The position numbers and the translations under genes are program-made. From assembly GCA_023258975.1 (NCBI GenBank), contig JAHFRD010000006.1:166477-230476 (forward strand): a stretch of DNA of 64,000 nucleotides, read 5' to 3'. Below are positions 20,784 to 30,785 of the stretch, piece after piece. The stretch's first letter is position 1. Every line of letters starts with the position of its first letter. This DNA comes from Hydrogenophilales bacterium (GTDB taxonomy: Bacteria > Pseudomonadota > Gammaproteobacteria > Burkholderiales > Thiobacillaceae). The notes beneath the pieces were generated by a model. The model did not search any database and was not told where the DNA came from. It was given only the letters and a program-made list of their open reading frames with translations.

Positions 20784-21665
20784 CTAGCGACCCCCGGTCG
20801 CATCCTCGCGCGGGCGGAACTTGAGAATCAGATCCTCGCGGAAAACAGCAGCGACATCGCGGTCGTTGGGCAAGGGCAGCGGCGAAGCCTTGAGAATGGC
20901 GCGCTCCATTTCCATGTCGTAGGCCGGCTGCCCGCTGCCGCGCGCCAGGGTCGCGCGCACCACTTCCCCGTTGGGCAGCAACGTCACCCTGAAAACCACT
21001 TCCGGATTGCCGTTGAGGTTATGCGGTAGACGCAGATAACCCAGGATCTTGGCGCGTATCCGATCCTGGAATTCGCTGACCAGATGGGCCTGCCGGTTGT
21101 TTCTGGCCTGGCTCTGCTGCTGTGTGCGGCGTAGCTGGGCCTCTTCGGCAAGCAGTTCATCCTGGGCCTGGCGAGCAAGTTCCCGTTCCATTTCCCGGCG
21201 CGCTTGATCGCGCCGCAAATTCTCGCGCAGCAACCTGTCCGCACGCTCCACCCTTTCCGCTTCGATGCGCGCGGCCTCCTCGGCCTGGCGCCGCGACTCC
21301 GCCTGTCGCGTGGCTTCCTTGCGTTGCAACGCCTCCTGTACGCGTGCTTCCTTCTCGCGTCGTTTCTTCTCTGCGCGTTCCAGGGCGATGTCGGGTTTGG
21401 CTACCTCGGTTTTGACTACCTCGGGCTTCGCCGCCTCAAGTCTGGGCACTTCCGGTGGCTGCGGCGCGGGGAGCGGTTCGGGGGGGGATTCGGTCACGAG
21501 CATGGCGGGTGGATCCGGCAACGCGCTCCACAATTCCGCCTCCACCGGCAGATGCGGCAGGCTGCGCCAGGAGACACCAAGCAGGAGAAAACCGACGAAC
21601 AATCCGTGCACCAGCAGTGACATGCCGCCGGCGGAGAAGTGTTGAAAGGGGCCACTCCGGGTCAT
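20784..21665 (-). CDS. tolA: Tol-Pal energy transducer TolA
   Basis: This protein links the inner-membrane TolQR motor to TolB/Pal. It has 293 residues: a short cytosolic N-terminus, a membrane helix at about 14-34 (GMSLLVHGLFVGFLLLGVSW), a Pro-rich stretch, a long charged helical domain II (about 95-195, rich in Arg/Glu/Ala) and a C-terminal TonB-like domain III (HNLNGNPEVVFRVTLLPNGE). It starts 7 bp after tolR. Confidence 0.95.
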   Translation of the reverse strand: MTRSGPFQHFSAGGMSLLVHGLFVGFLLLGVSWRSLPHLPVEAELWSALPDPPAMLVTESPPEPLPAPQPPEVPRLEAAKPEVVKTEVAKPDIALERAEKKRREKEARVQEALQRKEATRQAESRRQAEEAARIEAERVERADRLLRENLRRDQARREMERELARQAQDELLAEEAQLRRTQQQSQARNNRQAHLVSEFQDRIRAKILGYLRLPHNLNGNPEVVFRVTLLPNGEVVRATLARGSGQPAYDMEMERAILKASPLPLPNDRDVAAVFREDLILKFRPREDATGGR

Positions 21666-21672
21666 GCCGCGT

Positions 21673-22092
21673 TCAAGGCCGCGCCGGTTTCACCAACAGG
21701 CCGACGCGGGCCACACCCAGCGTTTGCAGGGTATCCATCACTTGCATGACCTTCTCGTAGCGCACCCCCTTGTCGGCGGAAATCACCACCGCCTGGCCCG
21801 GCCGCGCCTGTTGCCGTTCGCGCACGGCCTCGGCCAGCGCCGACGCAGCCACCGGCACGCCTTCCTCGTTCGCGCCGCGATTCCGCAACAGCAAGGCGCC
21901 ATCCTCGTGCAGCATCACCTCCAGCGGCATGCTGGGGGCGGCCGAACTCTTGCCCATGCTGGGCAGTTCAACCTGGGTTGGGTTGATGAAGGGCGCGGTG
22001 ACCATGAAGATCACCAGCAGCACCAGCATCACGTCGATATACGGCACGACGTTGATCTGGTTGACCGCCTTGCGGGCGCGGCGCGGGATCAT
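21673..22092 (-). CDS. tolR: Tol-Pal proton motor subunit TolR
   Basis: A 139-residue ExbD/TolR family protein from the ATG at 22092 (MIPRRARKAVNQINVVPYID). The single membrane helix contains the essential Asp in PYIDVMLVLLVIFMVTAPF. The periplasmic domain ends in LGVARVGLLVKPARP. The in-frame extension upstream of 22092 overlaps tolQ and is rejected. Confidence 0.96.
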   Translation of the reverse strand: MIPRRARKAVNQINVVPYIDVMLVLLVIFMVTAPFINPTQVELPSMGKSSAAPSMPLEVMLHEDGALLLRNRGANEEGVPVAASALAEAVRERQQARPGQAVVISADKGVRYEKVMQVMDTLQTLGVARVGLLVKPARP

Positions 22093-22102
22093 CCTCGATT
22101 CC

Positions 22103-22780
22103 TCATCGGCCAACCTCTTGTTGCAGGATGTTGGAAAACTCTTCCATGAAGATGTCGTAGCGGTTGGCCAGACGGTCGATGTCATGGGTGAAGCGGTTGT
22201 AGGCGATCACGGCGGGGATCGCCGCGAACAGGCCGATGGCGGTGGCGATCAACGCCTCGGCGATTCCCGGCGCCACCTGCGCCAGGGTGGTCTGCGCCAC
22301 GTTGGACAGGCCCATGAAGGCGTTCATGATGCCCCACACCGTGCCCAGCAAGCCGACATAGGGCGAGACCGAACCCACCGTGGCCAGGAAGGGCAGGTAC
22401 GACTCCACCTGATCCATTTCCCTCTGGTAGGCGGCGCGCATCGCGCGGCGCGCGCTTTCCACCACCGCCTGGGCATCGACGGCGCGCTCGCGTTTGGCGC
22501 GGAATTCGCGCGTGCCGGCGCGGAACACCTCTTCCAGGCTGCTGCGGCGACCGTCCTCATCGACCCGGTCAAGAATCTTCTTGTGGCCACCGCCCCAGAA
22601 GTCCTTCTCGAAAGCCTCCGCCTCGCGCCGCTCGCGGCGCAGGGTGAACAACTTCTCGAAGATCAGCCACCAGGACACCACCGAGGCGAACAGCAGCAGG
22701 AGCATCACCCCTTTCACCACCCAACTGGCCTGGGCGACGAGGGTGATCAGGGACATATCGTGGGTCAGCGCGAGTTCCAT
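22103..22780 (-). CDS. tolQ: Tol-Pal proton motor subunit TolQ
   Basis: A 225-residue MotA/TolQ/ExbB family inner-membrane protein. Helix 1 is about 13-38; the later paired helices include VGSVSPYVGLLGTVWGIMNA and GLFAAIPAVIAYNRF. Its start overlaps the ybgC stop by one base (TGATG), indicating translational coupling. Confidence 0.97.
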   Translation of the reverse strand: MELALTHDMSLITLVAQASWVVKGVMLLLLFASVVSWWLIFEKLFTLRRERREAEAFEKDFWGGGHKKILDRVDEDGRRSSLEEVFRAGTREFRAKRERAVDAQAVVESARRAMRAAYQREMDQVESYLPFLATVGSVSPYVGLLGTVWGIMNAFMGLSNVAQTTLAQVAPGIAEALIATAIGLFAAIPAVIAYNRFTHDIDRLANRYDIFMEEFSNILQQEVGR

Positions 22781-23196
22781 CAGGGGTGCATTCTTTCGGT
22801 GACGAAGCCGGGGATTCTAGCCGGGCGGAAGCCGGATGGTTCCACGCAGGCCACTTGCACCCGCGCGGTGAGCAGACGCTCGCCGCCGCGCAGGACTTCC
22901 TGTGCCATGACCAGACTGGCGCGCCCGAGTTCACTCAACCGGCTGCGCACCAGCAAACGGTCATTGAAACGCGCGGGGCGCAGGTAGTCCGCCTCCACCC
23001 GCCGCACCACGAACAGCACCCCGGCGTCCGTCGCCAGATGATCCTGTTCCAGGCCCAGGGCGGACAGCCATTCGGTGCGCGCGCGCTCCAGGAATTTCAG
23101 ATAGTTGGCGTAATACACCACGCCACCCGCGTCGGTATCTTCCCAATACACGCGAACCGGCCAGTCAAAGAGGGGGGAATCTTTCATCGCGCTCAC
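22780..23196 (-). CDS. ybgC: Tol-Pal system acyl-CoA thioesterase
   Basis: A 138-residue hot-dog fold thioesterase, the usual first gene of tol-pal. The family motif is VYWEDTDAGGVVYYANYLKF, with the catalytic Asp in the DTDAGG segment. GTG at 23196 is preceded by GAGG at good spacing; the ATG at 23187 is an alternative giving 135 residues. Its role in Tol function remains unclear across the family. Confidence 0.93.
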   Translation of the reverse strand: MSAMKDSPLFDWPVRVYWEDTDAGGVVYYANYLKFLERARTEWLSALGLEQDHLATDAGVLFVVRRVEADYLRPARFNDRLLVRSRLSELGRASLVMAQEVLRGGERLLTARVQVACVEPSGFRPARIPGFVTERMHP

Positions 23197-23276
23197 TCAA
23201 GCCTCGTGAAAAACAATCTAGCGGTTCCGGCGGCAGGACGCGACCAACCGAGTTGGCGGCGCGCCCCCGGGAAACC

Positions 23277-23342
23277 TGTAGCGCAGGCGTCTCGCCTGCT
23301 CGTTGACCTGATCAGCGGAAAAAAGCCGGCGAGACGCCGGCG

Positions 23343-23347
<5 letters not shown>
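23277..23347. repeat. Palindromic repeat, GTAGCGCCGGCG family (ruvB/ybgC gap)
   Basis: The left arm is TGTAGCGCAGGCGTCTCGCC; the right arm is GGCGAGACGCCGGCGCTACA, with about 30 bp between the cores. The ruvB stop codon (23343-23345) lies inside the right arm. This is one of six related elements in the window. Confidence 0.85.
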
Positions 23348-24386
<1,039 letters not shown>

Positions 24387-24392
24387 GAGGGC

Positions 24393-24974
24393 TTATTTCC
24401 TGGCCAGGAGTTTCAAAGCCTGGCGGATCGACTCCTCCAGGGTCAGGCCTTCCGTCAGTTGCTTCAAGGCCGGCAAGGCTTCCTTGTCCGAATAGCCCAG
24501 GGCCAGCAGCGCGTTCAGGGCATCGTTGGCCACTGTCGCCACGGCCGTGCCCGCGCCGGTTTGCGGCAGGGCATCGGCCAGCTTGCCTTTCAGTTCCAGC
24601 AACAGGCGCTCGGCGGTCTTCTTGCCGATGCCCGGCACCTTGGTCAGACGGCCGGCCTCCTGCAAGACGACGCAGCTCGCCAGGTCGTCCACGCTCAAAC
24701 CCGAGAGCACCGACAAGGCGAGTTTCGGCCCCACCCCGGAGATGCGGATGAGCTCGCGAAAGGCCGCGCGCTCCTTCTGGGTGAGAAAGCCGAACAACTG
24801 CTGCGCGTCCTCGCGCACCACGAAGTGGGTGAACAGAGCGACCTTCTCACCCGTGGCCGGCAGGTTGTAGAAGCTGCTCATCGGCACGTCCACCTCGTAA
24901 CCGACACCGGCCACGTCCACCACAATCTGCGGCGGCTGTTTTTCCAGAAGCGTGCCGGTCAAGCGTCCGATCAT
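24393..24974 (-). CDS. ruvA: Holliday junction DNA helicase subunit RuvA
   Basis: A tetrameric junction-binding protein of 193 residues from the ATG at 24974 ([20 protein letters not shown]). The tandem helix-hairpin-helix region includes [18 protein letters not shown] and [21 protein letters not shown]-terminal domain III contacts RuvB. Unusually, it is separated from ruvC by a prenyltransferase gene. Confidence 0.97.
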   Translation of the reverse strand: MIGRLTGTLLEKQPPQIVVDVAGVGYEVDVPMSSFYNLPATGEKVALFTHFVVREDAQQLFGFLTQKERAAFRELIRISGVGPKLALSVLSGLSVDDLASCVVLQEAGRLTKVPGIGKKTAERLLLELKGKLADALPQTGAGTAVATVANDALNALLALGYSDKEALPALKQLTEGLTLEESIRQALKLLARK

Positions 24975-24985
24975 GTCGCACCCTC

Positions 24986-25072
24986 GTAGCGCCGGCGTCT
25001 CGCCGGCTGTTTTAAACACGCCGGCGAGCCCTGAAGGATACCTTCCCTGCGGGACATAACGCCGACGCTACA
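24986..25072. repeat. Palindromic repeat, GTAGCGCCGGCG family (ruvA/prenyltransferase gap)
   Basis: The arm GTAGCGCCGGCGTCTCGCCG starts at 24986. A degenerate opposite arm ends GCCGACGCTAC at 25071, just before the prenyltransferase stop. It fills the whole gap. Confidence 0.8.
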
Positions 25073-25073
25073 T

Positions 25074-26018
25074 TTAGCCCAGCGCCAGAGCCAACCCCAG
25101 CAGCACCGGCTGCAAGTGCGCGGCGACGATGGTCATTTGCAGGGCCGGCGCCAGTCGCGCCGGCTCGCCGGCATGTCGGGAAAGAATCCGGCCCGCCTTG
25201 AGCGCGGGCAAGACCGCCAGCAGGGAAAGCAGCGCTGGCGTCGGCAACCAGCCGCTCGCCACCAGCCAGAGCAGCACCAGCACTGAAGCGGCCAGAATGA
25301 GCCAGTAACCGCGCGCGGCGACGGCGGGCTCCAGGCGCGCCACCCAATGCAGCTTGCCGGCCTGGATGTCGGCGTTGCGATCCGGGAACTGATTGATATA
25401 GAGGATGTTGGTCACCAGCAGGGCATAGGGCAGGCCGATCAGCCAGGGCGCGAGCGAGAAGGCGCCGCGCTGCACGAAATCGGCCCCGGCGACGATGAGC
25501 AGGAAGCCCGCCGCCACGCAGGCCTCGCCCAGGCCCCGGCTGTTCAGCTTGAGCGGCGGCGCCGAATAGGCCCAGCCGATCAACAGACCGGCCAGCCCGA
25601 TCCAGAACAGGCCGGCGCCGCGCGTATCGATCAGCCAGAGGCCGCCCGCGATCACCCCGGCAAACAGGATCAGCGCGTAGAACAAAGTCTGCCGGGGCGA
25701 CATCACCCCGTTCTGAATGAAGCGCGAGCCTCCGGTGAAGGGAAACAAACGATCCACATTGGCGGCATCGGTGCCGTTCAGATGGTCGTAGTAATCGTTG
25801 AACACGTTCACCCCGGCCTGGGCCGCCACCGCCAGAAACAGGGTCAGCAAGGCCAGCGGCCAGGAAAACGCGGCCTCCAGGGCGGTGGCGAAACCGAGCA
25901 GGCAACCGGCCAGGGCGATGGTGAGAAACGCCGGCCGCGTTGCCAGCAGATAGCGCTTGACCGGGTTGGCGAGAGCGTCGGGCGTGGGTTCCAGGGGAAC
26001 GGATTTGGCGAGGGTCAT
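25074..26018 (-). CDS. UbiA/MenA-type membrane prenyltransferase
   Basis: A 314-residue polytopic protein from the ATG at 26018. Two Asp-rich motifs of the UbiA superfamily are visible: NVFNDYYDHLNGTD (near 75) and INQFPDRNADIQAG (near 215). The sequence most resembles 1,4-dihydroxy-2-naphthoate prenyltransferase-like members, but no other menaquinone genes are in the window, so the aromatic acceptor is open. It sits between ruvC and ruvA on the same strand, flanked on both sides by palindromic repeats, which suggests a secondary insertion. Confidence 0.85.
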   Translation of the reverse strand: MTLAKSVPLEPTPDALANPVKRYLLATRPAFLTIALAGCLLGFATALEAAFSWPLALLTLFLAVAAQAGVNVFNDYYDHLNGTDAANVDRLFPFTGGSRFIQNGVMSPRQTLFYALILFAGVIAGGLWLIDTRGAGLFWIGLAGLLIGWAYSAPPLKLNSRGLGEACVAAGFLLIVAGADFVQRGAFSLAPWLIGLPYALLVTNILYINQFPDRNADIQAGKLHWVARLEPAVAARGYWLILAASVLVLLWLVASGWLPTPALLSLLAVLPALKAGRILSRHAGEPARLAPALQMTIVAAHLQPVLLGLALALG

Positions 26019-26030
26019 GCGATGTACTCC

Positions 26031-26102
26031 GTGTGGCGCAGGCTTCCAGCCGGCTGCTTCATCTGGTTGAAAACACGCGGCAGGCTGGAAGCCCGCGCTA
26101 CA
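26031..26102. repeat. Palindromic repeat variant (prenyltransferase/ruvC gap)
   Basis: The arms GCGCAGGCTTCCAGCC and GGCTGGAAGCCCGCGCTACA are separated by about 25 bp. It is related to the GTAGCGCCGGCG family by its outer GCGCTACA end but has a different core (CTTCCAGCC). Confidence 0.75.
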
Positions 26103-26112
26103 GATCCCGTCC

Positions 26113-26628
26113 TCATAGCATCCGCCCGCCACGGCGCCGCGTGGTGGAAGCCAGCGCCCCCAGCCCCATGCCGCCGTGGGCATGGCAGATCGCGCAAGCC
26201 AGCGCGTCGGCGGAATCCGAACGCGGGTCGGCGGGAAGTACGAGAAGTCGTTTGACCATGTGCATCACCTGCTGTTTATCGGCGTGGCCGTTGCCCACCA
26301 CCGCCTGTTTCACCTGCAAGGCGGTGTACTCGAATACCGGCTGCTGGCCGTAAGTCAACGCCGCGATCGCCGCCCCGCGCGCCTGCCCCAGCAACAGGGT
26401 GGATTGTGGATTGACGTTGACGAACACCTTCTCGATGGCCGCCGCCTCGGGCTGAAACTGCGCCAGCACTTCCATCACCCCATCGAAAATGATCTTGATC
26501 CGCCCCGGCAACTCCCCCGTCTCGGTGCGGATCACCCCGCTCGCCACATAAGTCAGCGTCTGGCCGACCTTGTCGATGACGCCGTAGCCGGTGACGCGGA
26601 GGCCGGGATCGAGGCCGAGGAGTCGCAT
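26113..26628 (-). CDS. ruvC: Holliday junction resolvase RuvC
   Basis: This endonuclease resolves RuvAB-bound junctions. It has 171 residues from the ATG at 26628; a TTG at 26634 would add two residues and overlap the upstream stop. Acidic catalytic residues appear in [31 protein letters not shown] and [14 protein letters not shown]. The start lies 2 bp after the stop of the P-loop ATPase gene, so ruvC is now read from behind the inserted cassette. Confidence 0.97.
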   Translation of the reverse strand: MRLLGLDPGLRVTGYGVIDKVGQTLTYVASGVIRTETGELPGRIKIIFDGVMEVLAQFQPEAAAIEKVFVNVNPQSTLLLGQARGAAIAALTYGQQPVFEYTALQVKQAVVGNGHADKQQVMHMVKRLLVLPADPRSDSADALACAICHAHGGMGLGALASTTRRRGGRML

Positions 26629-26630
26629 CC

Positions 26631-28088
26631 TCAACGTTTTCCAACGGGTTTGACGCCGCCTTTGCGGCCCAACCCGAAGGCGATGCGAAAGACATCGGGC
26701 ACATTGACCCGCTGTTGACTGGCGACCTGGAACACCCCGAGCGCCTCCAGATCACCGCGCACGCCCGCTGCGCCTTCACGCAGATTGGAGGGAGGGAGAA
26801 AACGAGTGTTTTCGCACAATTTTTCGACCCCCCCTTTTTCCAGCCAGCGCCCCTCGACCTCGGAAAAAAGACAGGGAACGGTCAGCCGGTGCAAAGGCAG
26901 CATGACTTTTTCCACCCAGTCGTAGTCCTCACTGATTTCCTTCACCCGAATCTGCGAAGCGGCCTGCACCCCGGCTTTGATGGCGGTGTAAGGCAGGGCG
27001 GCATCCCCCTTGGTGCTTTCGTGTTCCGCCGCGCGCCGCAGGGCGGCCAGGAATGATCGCGGACTGGTATAGCCACGCCCATCGGCGAGGTGGTTGGGCA
27101 GCCAGGTGTAGGTATTACCCCGGCGTTTTTCCGCACCCATGTACGGTCCCGCCACGGCGTGAAACACAGCCTCTTGCAACACAGTTTCCCGGCGTAGCGC
27201 ATCGGGCACAGGCCAGACGTTTTGATCCAGTTTCCATGCAATGCCGAATAGCGACTCGCATTCGCGTCGAAATATTTCGGCGCCTTCTTGTTCGGCATTA
27301 GCCAGGTACTGCCAGAAAAGGCTGTACAGGTCGCCGTGCGTCCATTCCAGAAAGATCGCCGAATTTTGCAGCTTGGAGGCATCGGGAAAGGCCAGAACCG
27401 CGCCATCCACAAACATGTCCTGCCGCAGGAAAACCTTGAGCCGCAGCGCGTGGTAACGGTTCTGGAACTCCAGTGCCAGACGGAGAAGTTCGCGTGCGTA
27501 GTTCCGCGCCGTATCCCAATTGGTCGGCGCGATGACATCCAGTGCATCGAAAACGATGAGATGGCTGCGCTTGTCGCGTTCCAGTTCCGCATCCGCGCGG
27601 GAAAGCAGCGCGCTGAGGCGCTCCCGATCCTCACGCATCCAGTCGATGGTTTCACGCCAGTAGGTGCGCGGCAGGCCACTTTCGGCGCCCAGAACCGCTC
27701 GGGCAATGACGGCCTGCCAGACCTCCCTTGGTGAGTAGTCGCGTTTTAGCAAGTCCGTGAAGGCATCCTCGTCCGGGAAACGCCCCTCGGTTTTGCCTCC
27801 GGCATGTCCCACGGAAACTCGGCAATTCTTGAGGCTGGTTTCCGGCATCCGGTGAGCCACCAACAATCGCAGTTCGTCACGCGCGATGCTCTGGCACCAA
27901 TGGCTTTTCCCCGCTCCACGGTCGCCGACAACCAAGGCGCGCTGCACATTCAAGGCGCGCGCGTGCTGCAAAGGCACATATAGTTGCCCGGGCGATGGCG
28001 GTGGCGGCTCGCTGCCCTCCGGGAGGGCGCTGGCGATCAACCGGCGCAAGGATTCGGCGGAAAAACGTTTCAAGCCGCCCTCGCTCAT
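26631..28088 (-). CDS. P-loop ATPase of unknown function, third gene of the inserted cassette
   Basis: I do not recognise a named family with certainty. The protein has 485 residues. Walker A is [10 protein letters not shown] (55-62 for the core), and a Walker B-like stretch is [11 protein letters not shown] near 173-183. A segment near 215-240 ([18 protein letters not shown]) resembles the sensor region of STAND-like ATPases. The region around 410-485 could be a winged-helix domain. It overlaps the upstream KGGVGR ATPase by 4 bp (ATGA), and its stop lies 2 bp before the ruvC ATG. By family habit it could be a regulatory or sensing NTPase of a conflict system; this is inference. Confidence 0.8.
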   Translation of the reverse strand: MSEGGLKRFSAESLRRLIASALPEGSEPPPPSPGQLYVPLQHARALNVQRALVVGDRGAGKSHWCQSIARDELRLLVAHRMPETSLKNCRVSVGHAGGKTEGRFPDEDAFTDLLKRDYSPREVWQAVIARAVLGAESGLPRTYWRETIDWMREDRERLSALLSRADAELERDKRSHLIVFDALDVIAPTNWDTARNYARELLRLALEFQNRYHALRLKVFLRQDMFVDGAVLAFPDASKLQNSAIFLEWTHGDLYSLFWQYLANAEQEGAEIFRRECESLFGIAWKLDQNVWPVPDALRRETVLQEAVFHAVAGPYMGAEKRRGNTYTWLPNHLADGRGYTSPRSFLAALRRAAEHESTKGDAALPYTAIKAGVQAASQIRVKEISEDYDWVEKVMLPLHRLTVPCLFSEVEGRWLEKGGVEKLCENTRFLPPSNLREGAAGVRGDLEALGVFQVASQQRVNVPDVFRIAFGLGRKGGVKPVGKR

Positions 28089-29455
28089 GAATCCACCTCA
28101 AGCCAGTCCAGAGTTTCGCCAATGAAACGCCCAAATGCGCTGTTGATGTTGGCATCAGCCAATTGCGCGTCATGGCGTCTGGGATTCATGAGATCGAAAA
28201 GCGTGTAAGCCCCATGCCAGTATATGGGGATCGGATAATGCGGCGCTTCCGTGTCGCCCGCGTCAAAGTTGAAGTAGTCCTTGCCGGGATCAAAAGCCGG
28301 ATCGTCCTGGGGGGGGGTTTCTTCGTAGAGCGTGGTTTGCCAGAGGTCGCAGGCACGTCCGGCAAACTGGGCCAAGTAAGCTTCCGGCGCCTCGGTCTGC
28401 GGAATCGCGGCTGCCACCATCTTCATACAGTCACGACTGGCGCCATTTCTGAAATCATCGATGCGCGGTGGGTATCGCCAATGCGAAAACAACAACCGAT
28501 AGCCACTCCATGTCTGATCCGTATCCATAGCGAAAAGCAGCGTGCGCGCGCCCAGTCGGGTCAGGGTCGCCGCTGAAATATCGTGCATCCCCGCCCGAGT
28601 GTCGATCAGCACCACATGGGGTTCAAACTCGCGTTCCAGTGCGTCGATCATGCTGGACAGGCGCGAGGCAAATGTCCGGGTCGAACCATCGAGGGAGGGG
28701 ATGTCCAGATAGGTACGGGACAATTTGGCGAGGTAGTCCTGATCCTCGTTCCAGCCAAAGGCCGGGACAACCAGAACATCGGCATTGCTGGACAGCGGGC
28801 TGATTCCCACCATGTCTCGAAGAAATCGCCGATCCACCTGGCCTACGGCTTCTTCCACGAACCAGTCAACGATGCCATGAGTCGGGAAAGCGCCCTCAAC
28901 CATTGGCAGGATTGAAGAACTCAGTCCCGGCGATTCAAGGTCCATGTCCAGCACCAGAACCCGCTTGCCCCTCCGCGACAAGGCATGAGCCAACATGGCC
29001 AGCGCTGTGGAGCGGCCTACCCCCCCCTTGAGGCCAAAAAATACACATCGAATTGGAGAGGGCGTCTCGTTTGGAAGTGAGCCGGAACGCAACCAATCAA
29101 CTCCGGTAATTCCCCGGTCGATGAAACTGAATGACGCACCCTCACCGAAAGGATAAGTACGATCCGGGGATTCAAAGATGGCCTCCGGAGCGATCAGATC
29201 ATCCTTGAAAAGGAAACGGCCGCCAGGATGTGCGAGAAATGCACCGGCTGCCGGTTCCAGGGCTGACGAAAGGGTGACCAGAGCGTCATCGCCAGGCTTG
29301 TGTTCGAATACCAGCCGGAACATGCCGTAAACATCACGCACCAAGACGACGCACCCCAAACCAGCGTCGGCCATTGGCGGCCAGTCACGCAGGAAAGCGA
29401 GCACTGCGGTCAATGCGGCATCGAAACGAACCGGTGTGCCGTTCTCATTGCCCAC
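28085..29455 (-). CDS. MinD/ParA-like ATPase with variant KGGVGRST motif, second gene of cassette
   Basis: The protein has 456 residues from a GTG at 29455, which overlaps the HEPN-like gene by 11 bp. The first 125 residues form a separate domain without recognised motifs. A deviant Walker A (FFGLKGGVGRSTALAMLA; core 143-150) follows, then the A'-like VLVLDMDLESPGL and a Walker B VVLIDTRAGMHD. ParA/MinD proteins have KGGVGKT/S; here Arg replaces the second Lys, while the signature first Lys is kept. The C-terminal about 150 residues (from MDTDQTWSGY) have no assigned fold. There is no ParB or centromere-like site nearby, so plasmid partition is unlikely. Confidence 0.85.
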   Translation of the reverse strand: MGNENGTPVRFDAALTAVLAFLRDWPPMADAGLGCVVLVRDVYGMFRLVFEHKPGDDALVTLSSALEPAAGAFLAHPGGRFLFKDDLIAPEAIFESPDRTYPFGEGASFSFIDRGITGVDWLRSGSLPNETPSPIRCVFFGLKGGVGRSTALAMLAHALSRRGKRVLVLDMDLESPGLSSSILPMVEGAFPTHGIVDWFVEEAVGQVDRRFLRDMVGISPLSSNADVLVVPAFGWNEDQDYLAKLSRTYLDIPSLDGSTRTFASRLSSMIDALEREFEPHVVLIDTRAGMHDISAATLTRLGARTLLFAMDTDQTWSGYRLLFSHWRYPPRIDDFRNGASRDCMKMVAAAIPQTEAPEAYLAQFAGRACDLWQTTLYEETPPQDDPAFDPGKDYFNFDAGDTEAPHYPIPIYWHGAYTLFDLMNPRRHDAQLADANINSAFGRFIGETLDWLEVDS

Positions 29456-29870
29456 TGAAATTCTCCCGAAGTAACGCCTCCATGATCTTCAACGCTTCAC
29501 GCGCACCGGCCTGGTGTGCCTTGAGCGCGTTTGAATCCACGGCCCCGGCCCCCGCGTAACGGTCACTGATATGCCAAGTACCGGCGAAGGGATTGGTCGT
29601 TGGCAATGGATACCGACTCAGATTGGTATTGCCGCCATGTGCTACGGCGTATTGATCCCATATTCCGGGGCAGTGTTGGTCGAAAGGTTTACCAGGCTTG
29701 CCATGCGAATCAAGCTTTAAAACGCGGGTAATTTCCAATGCCGCCTTGACGGCGCATTCAGCGGCGATGCCGAAAAAATGGTCAGCGCCAGGTAAACGAT
29801 CCTGTTCAGACAACAACAAACCGTCCTTGTAGTGCCTGTCAGCGGCGGCCCGAAAGTCCGGCAAAGCCAT
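29445..29870 (-). CDS. HEPN-like small protein, first gene of cassette
   Basis: A 141-residue, mostly helical protein. The segment HFFGIAAECAVKAALEI resembles the helix shared by HEPN-type proteins (A-x-E-C-A-x-K-A). An Arg-x5-His pair (R25...H31, RLPGADH) matches the spacing of HEPN RNase motifs, but it lies ahead of the helix, so catalysis cannot be claimed. The ATG is 8 bp after the yebC stop, with GGGAG inside the yebC end as the likely ribosome site. HEPN proteins are frequent in defence and toxin systems; the assignment here is by eye. Confidence 0.6.
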   Translation of the reverse strand: MALPDFRAAADRHYKDGLLLSEQDRLPGADHFFGIAAECAVKAALEITRVLKLDSHGKPGKPFDQHCPGIWDQYAVAHGGNTNLSRYPLPTTNPFAGTWHISDRYAGAGAVDSNALKAHQAGAREALKIMEALLRENFSGQ

Positions 29871-29878
29871 GTTCTGGA

Positions 29879-30607
29879 TTACTCCGGGAGGATCGCGCTA
29901 GTAAACACTTCCTGCACGTCGTCGAGGTCGTCCAGCATGTCCAGCATCTTCTGGAATTTCACGGCGTCGTCGCCGGTCACCTCGGTTTCGTTCAACGCCT
30001 TCATCGCCACCTCTGCCATCACCGTGGTGCAACCGGCGGCGTCCAGGGCTTCCTTCACCGTGGCGAGGTCGTTGGTGGGCGCGGTGATGACTTCGATGGA
30101 ACCGTCTTCGTTGCTGACCACGTCTTCCGCGCCGGCTTCCAGGGCGACTTCCATCACCTTGTCCTCATCGGCGCCGGGCGCCAGGATGATCTGGCCGCAA
30201 TGCTGGAACTGGAACACCACGGAACCATCGGTGCCCAGATTGCCGCCGCATTTGGAGAAAGCGTGGCGCACGTCCGCCACGGTACGCACGCGGTTGTCGG
30301 TCAGGCAGTCGACGATCACCGCCGCGCCGCCGGGGCCGTAGCCCTCGTAGCGGATTTCCTCGTAGTTCACGCCTTCCAGTTCACCGGTGCCGCGCTTGGT
30401 GGCGTTCTCGATGTTGTCCTTGGGCATGGACTCCGCCTTGGCTTTCTCGATCGCCAGGCGCAGGCGCGGGTTGAAGTTGGGATCGCCGCCGCCCATGCGC
30501 GCGGCGACCGTGATTTCCTTTATCAGCTTGGTGAATATCTTGCCCCGCTTGGCGTCCTGACGCCCTTTGCGGTGCTGGATGTTTGCCCATTTGGAATGAC
30601 CGGCCAT
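29879..30607 (-). CDS. yebC: YebC/PmpR family protein
   Basis: A 242-residue protein from the ATG at 30607 ([20 protein letters not shown]), the invariant family opening. The conserved [20 protein letters not shown] segment is present. Family members act as transcriptional regulators and, by recent work, in translation of proline-rich stretches. It normally precedes ruvC directly; here three genes intervene. The start codon of the downstream HEPN-like gene is 8 bp away. Confidence 0.96.
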   Translation of the reverse strand: MAGHSKWANIQHRKGRQDAKRGKIFTKLIKEITVAARMGGGDPNFNPRLRLAIEKAKAESMPKDNIENATKRGTGELEGVNYEEIRYEGYGPGGAAVIVDCLTDNRVRTVADVRHAFSKCGGNLGTDGSVVFQFQHCGQIILAPGADEDKVMEVALEAGAEDVVSNEDGSIEVITAPTNDLATVKEALDAAGCTTVMAEVAMKALNETEVTGDDAVKFQKMLDMLDDLDDVQEVFTSAILPE

Positions 30608-30785
30608 GATTCCGCGCCTCGAAAAAACCAAGAATTTGAAGGCGGCGATGTTACCACCGCGCCCGATTTCACTCCGCTTCGCGCGTGCCTGTAACCGGTT
30701 TGAAACCGGCATGACCCTATACAGAAAGCGGAATAACAGTGGCATCCCGAAGCGGGTGCCGTGACCTTGATACAAGGAGATCGCA

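Noticed and set aside
28085..29870. Reading the ParA-like ATPase and its neighbour as a plasmid partition pair
   Set aside because: No ParB-like protein, parS-like repeats or replication gene is nearby, and the gene is embedded in a chromosomal repair operon.
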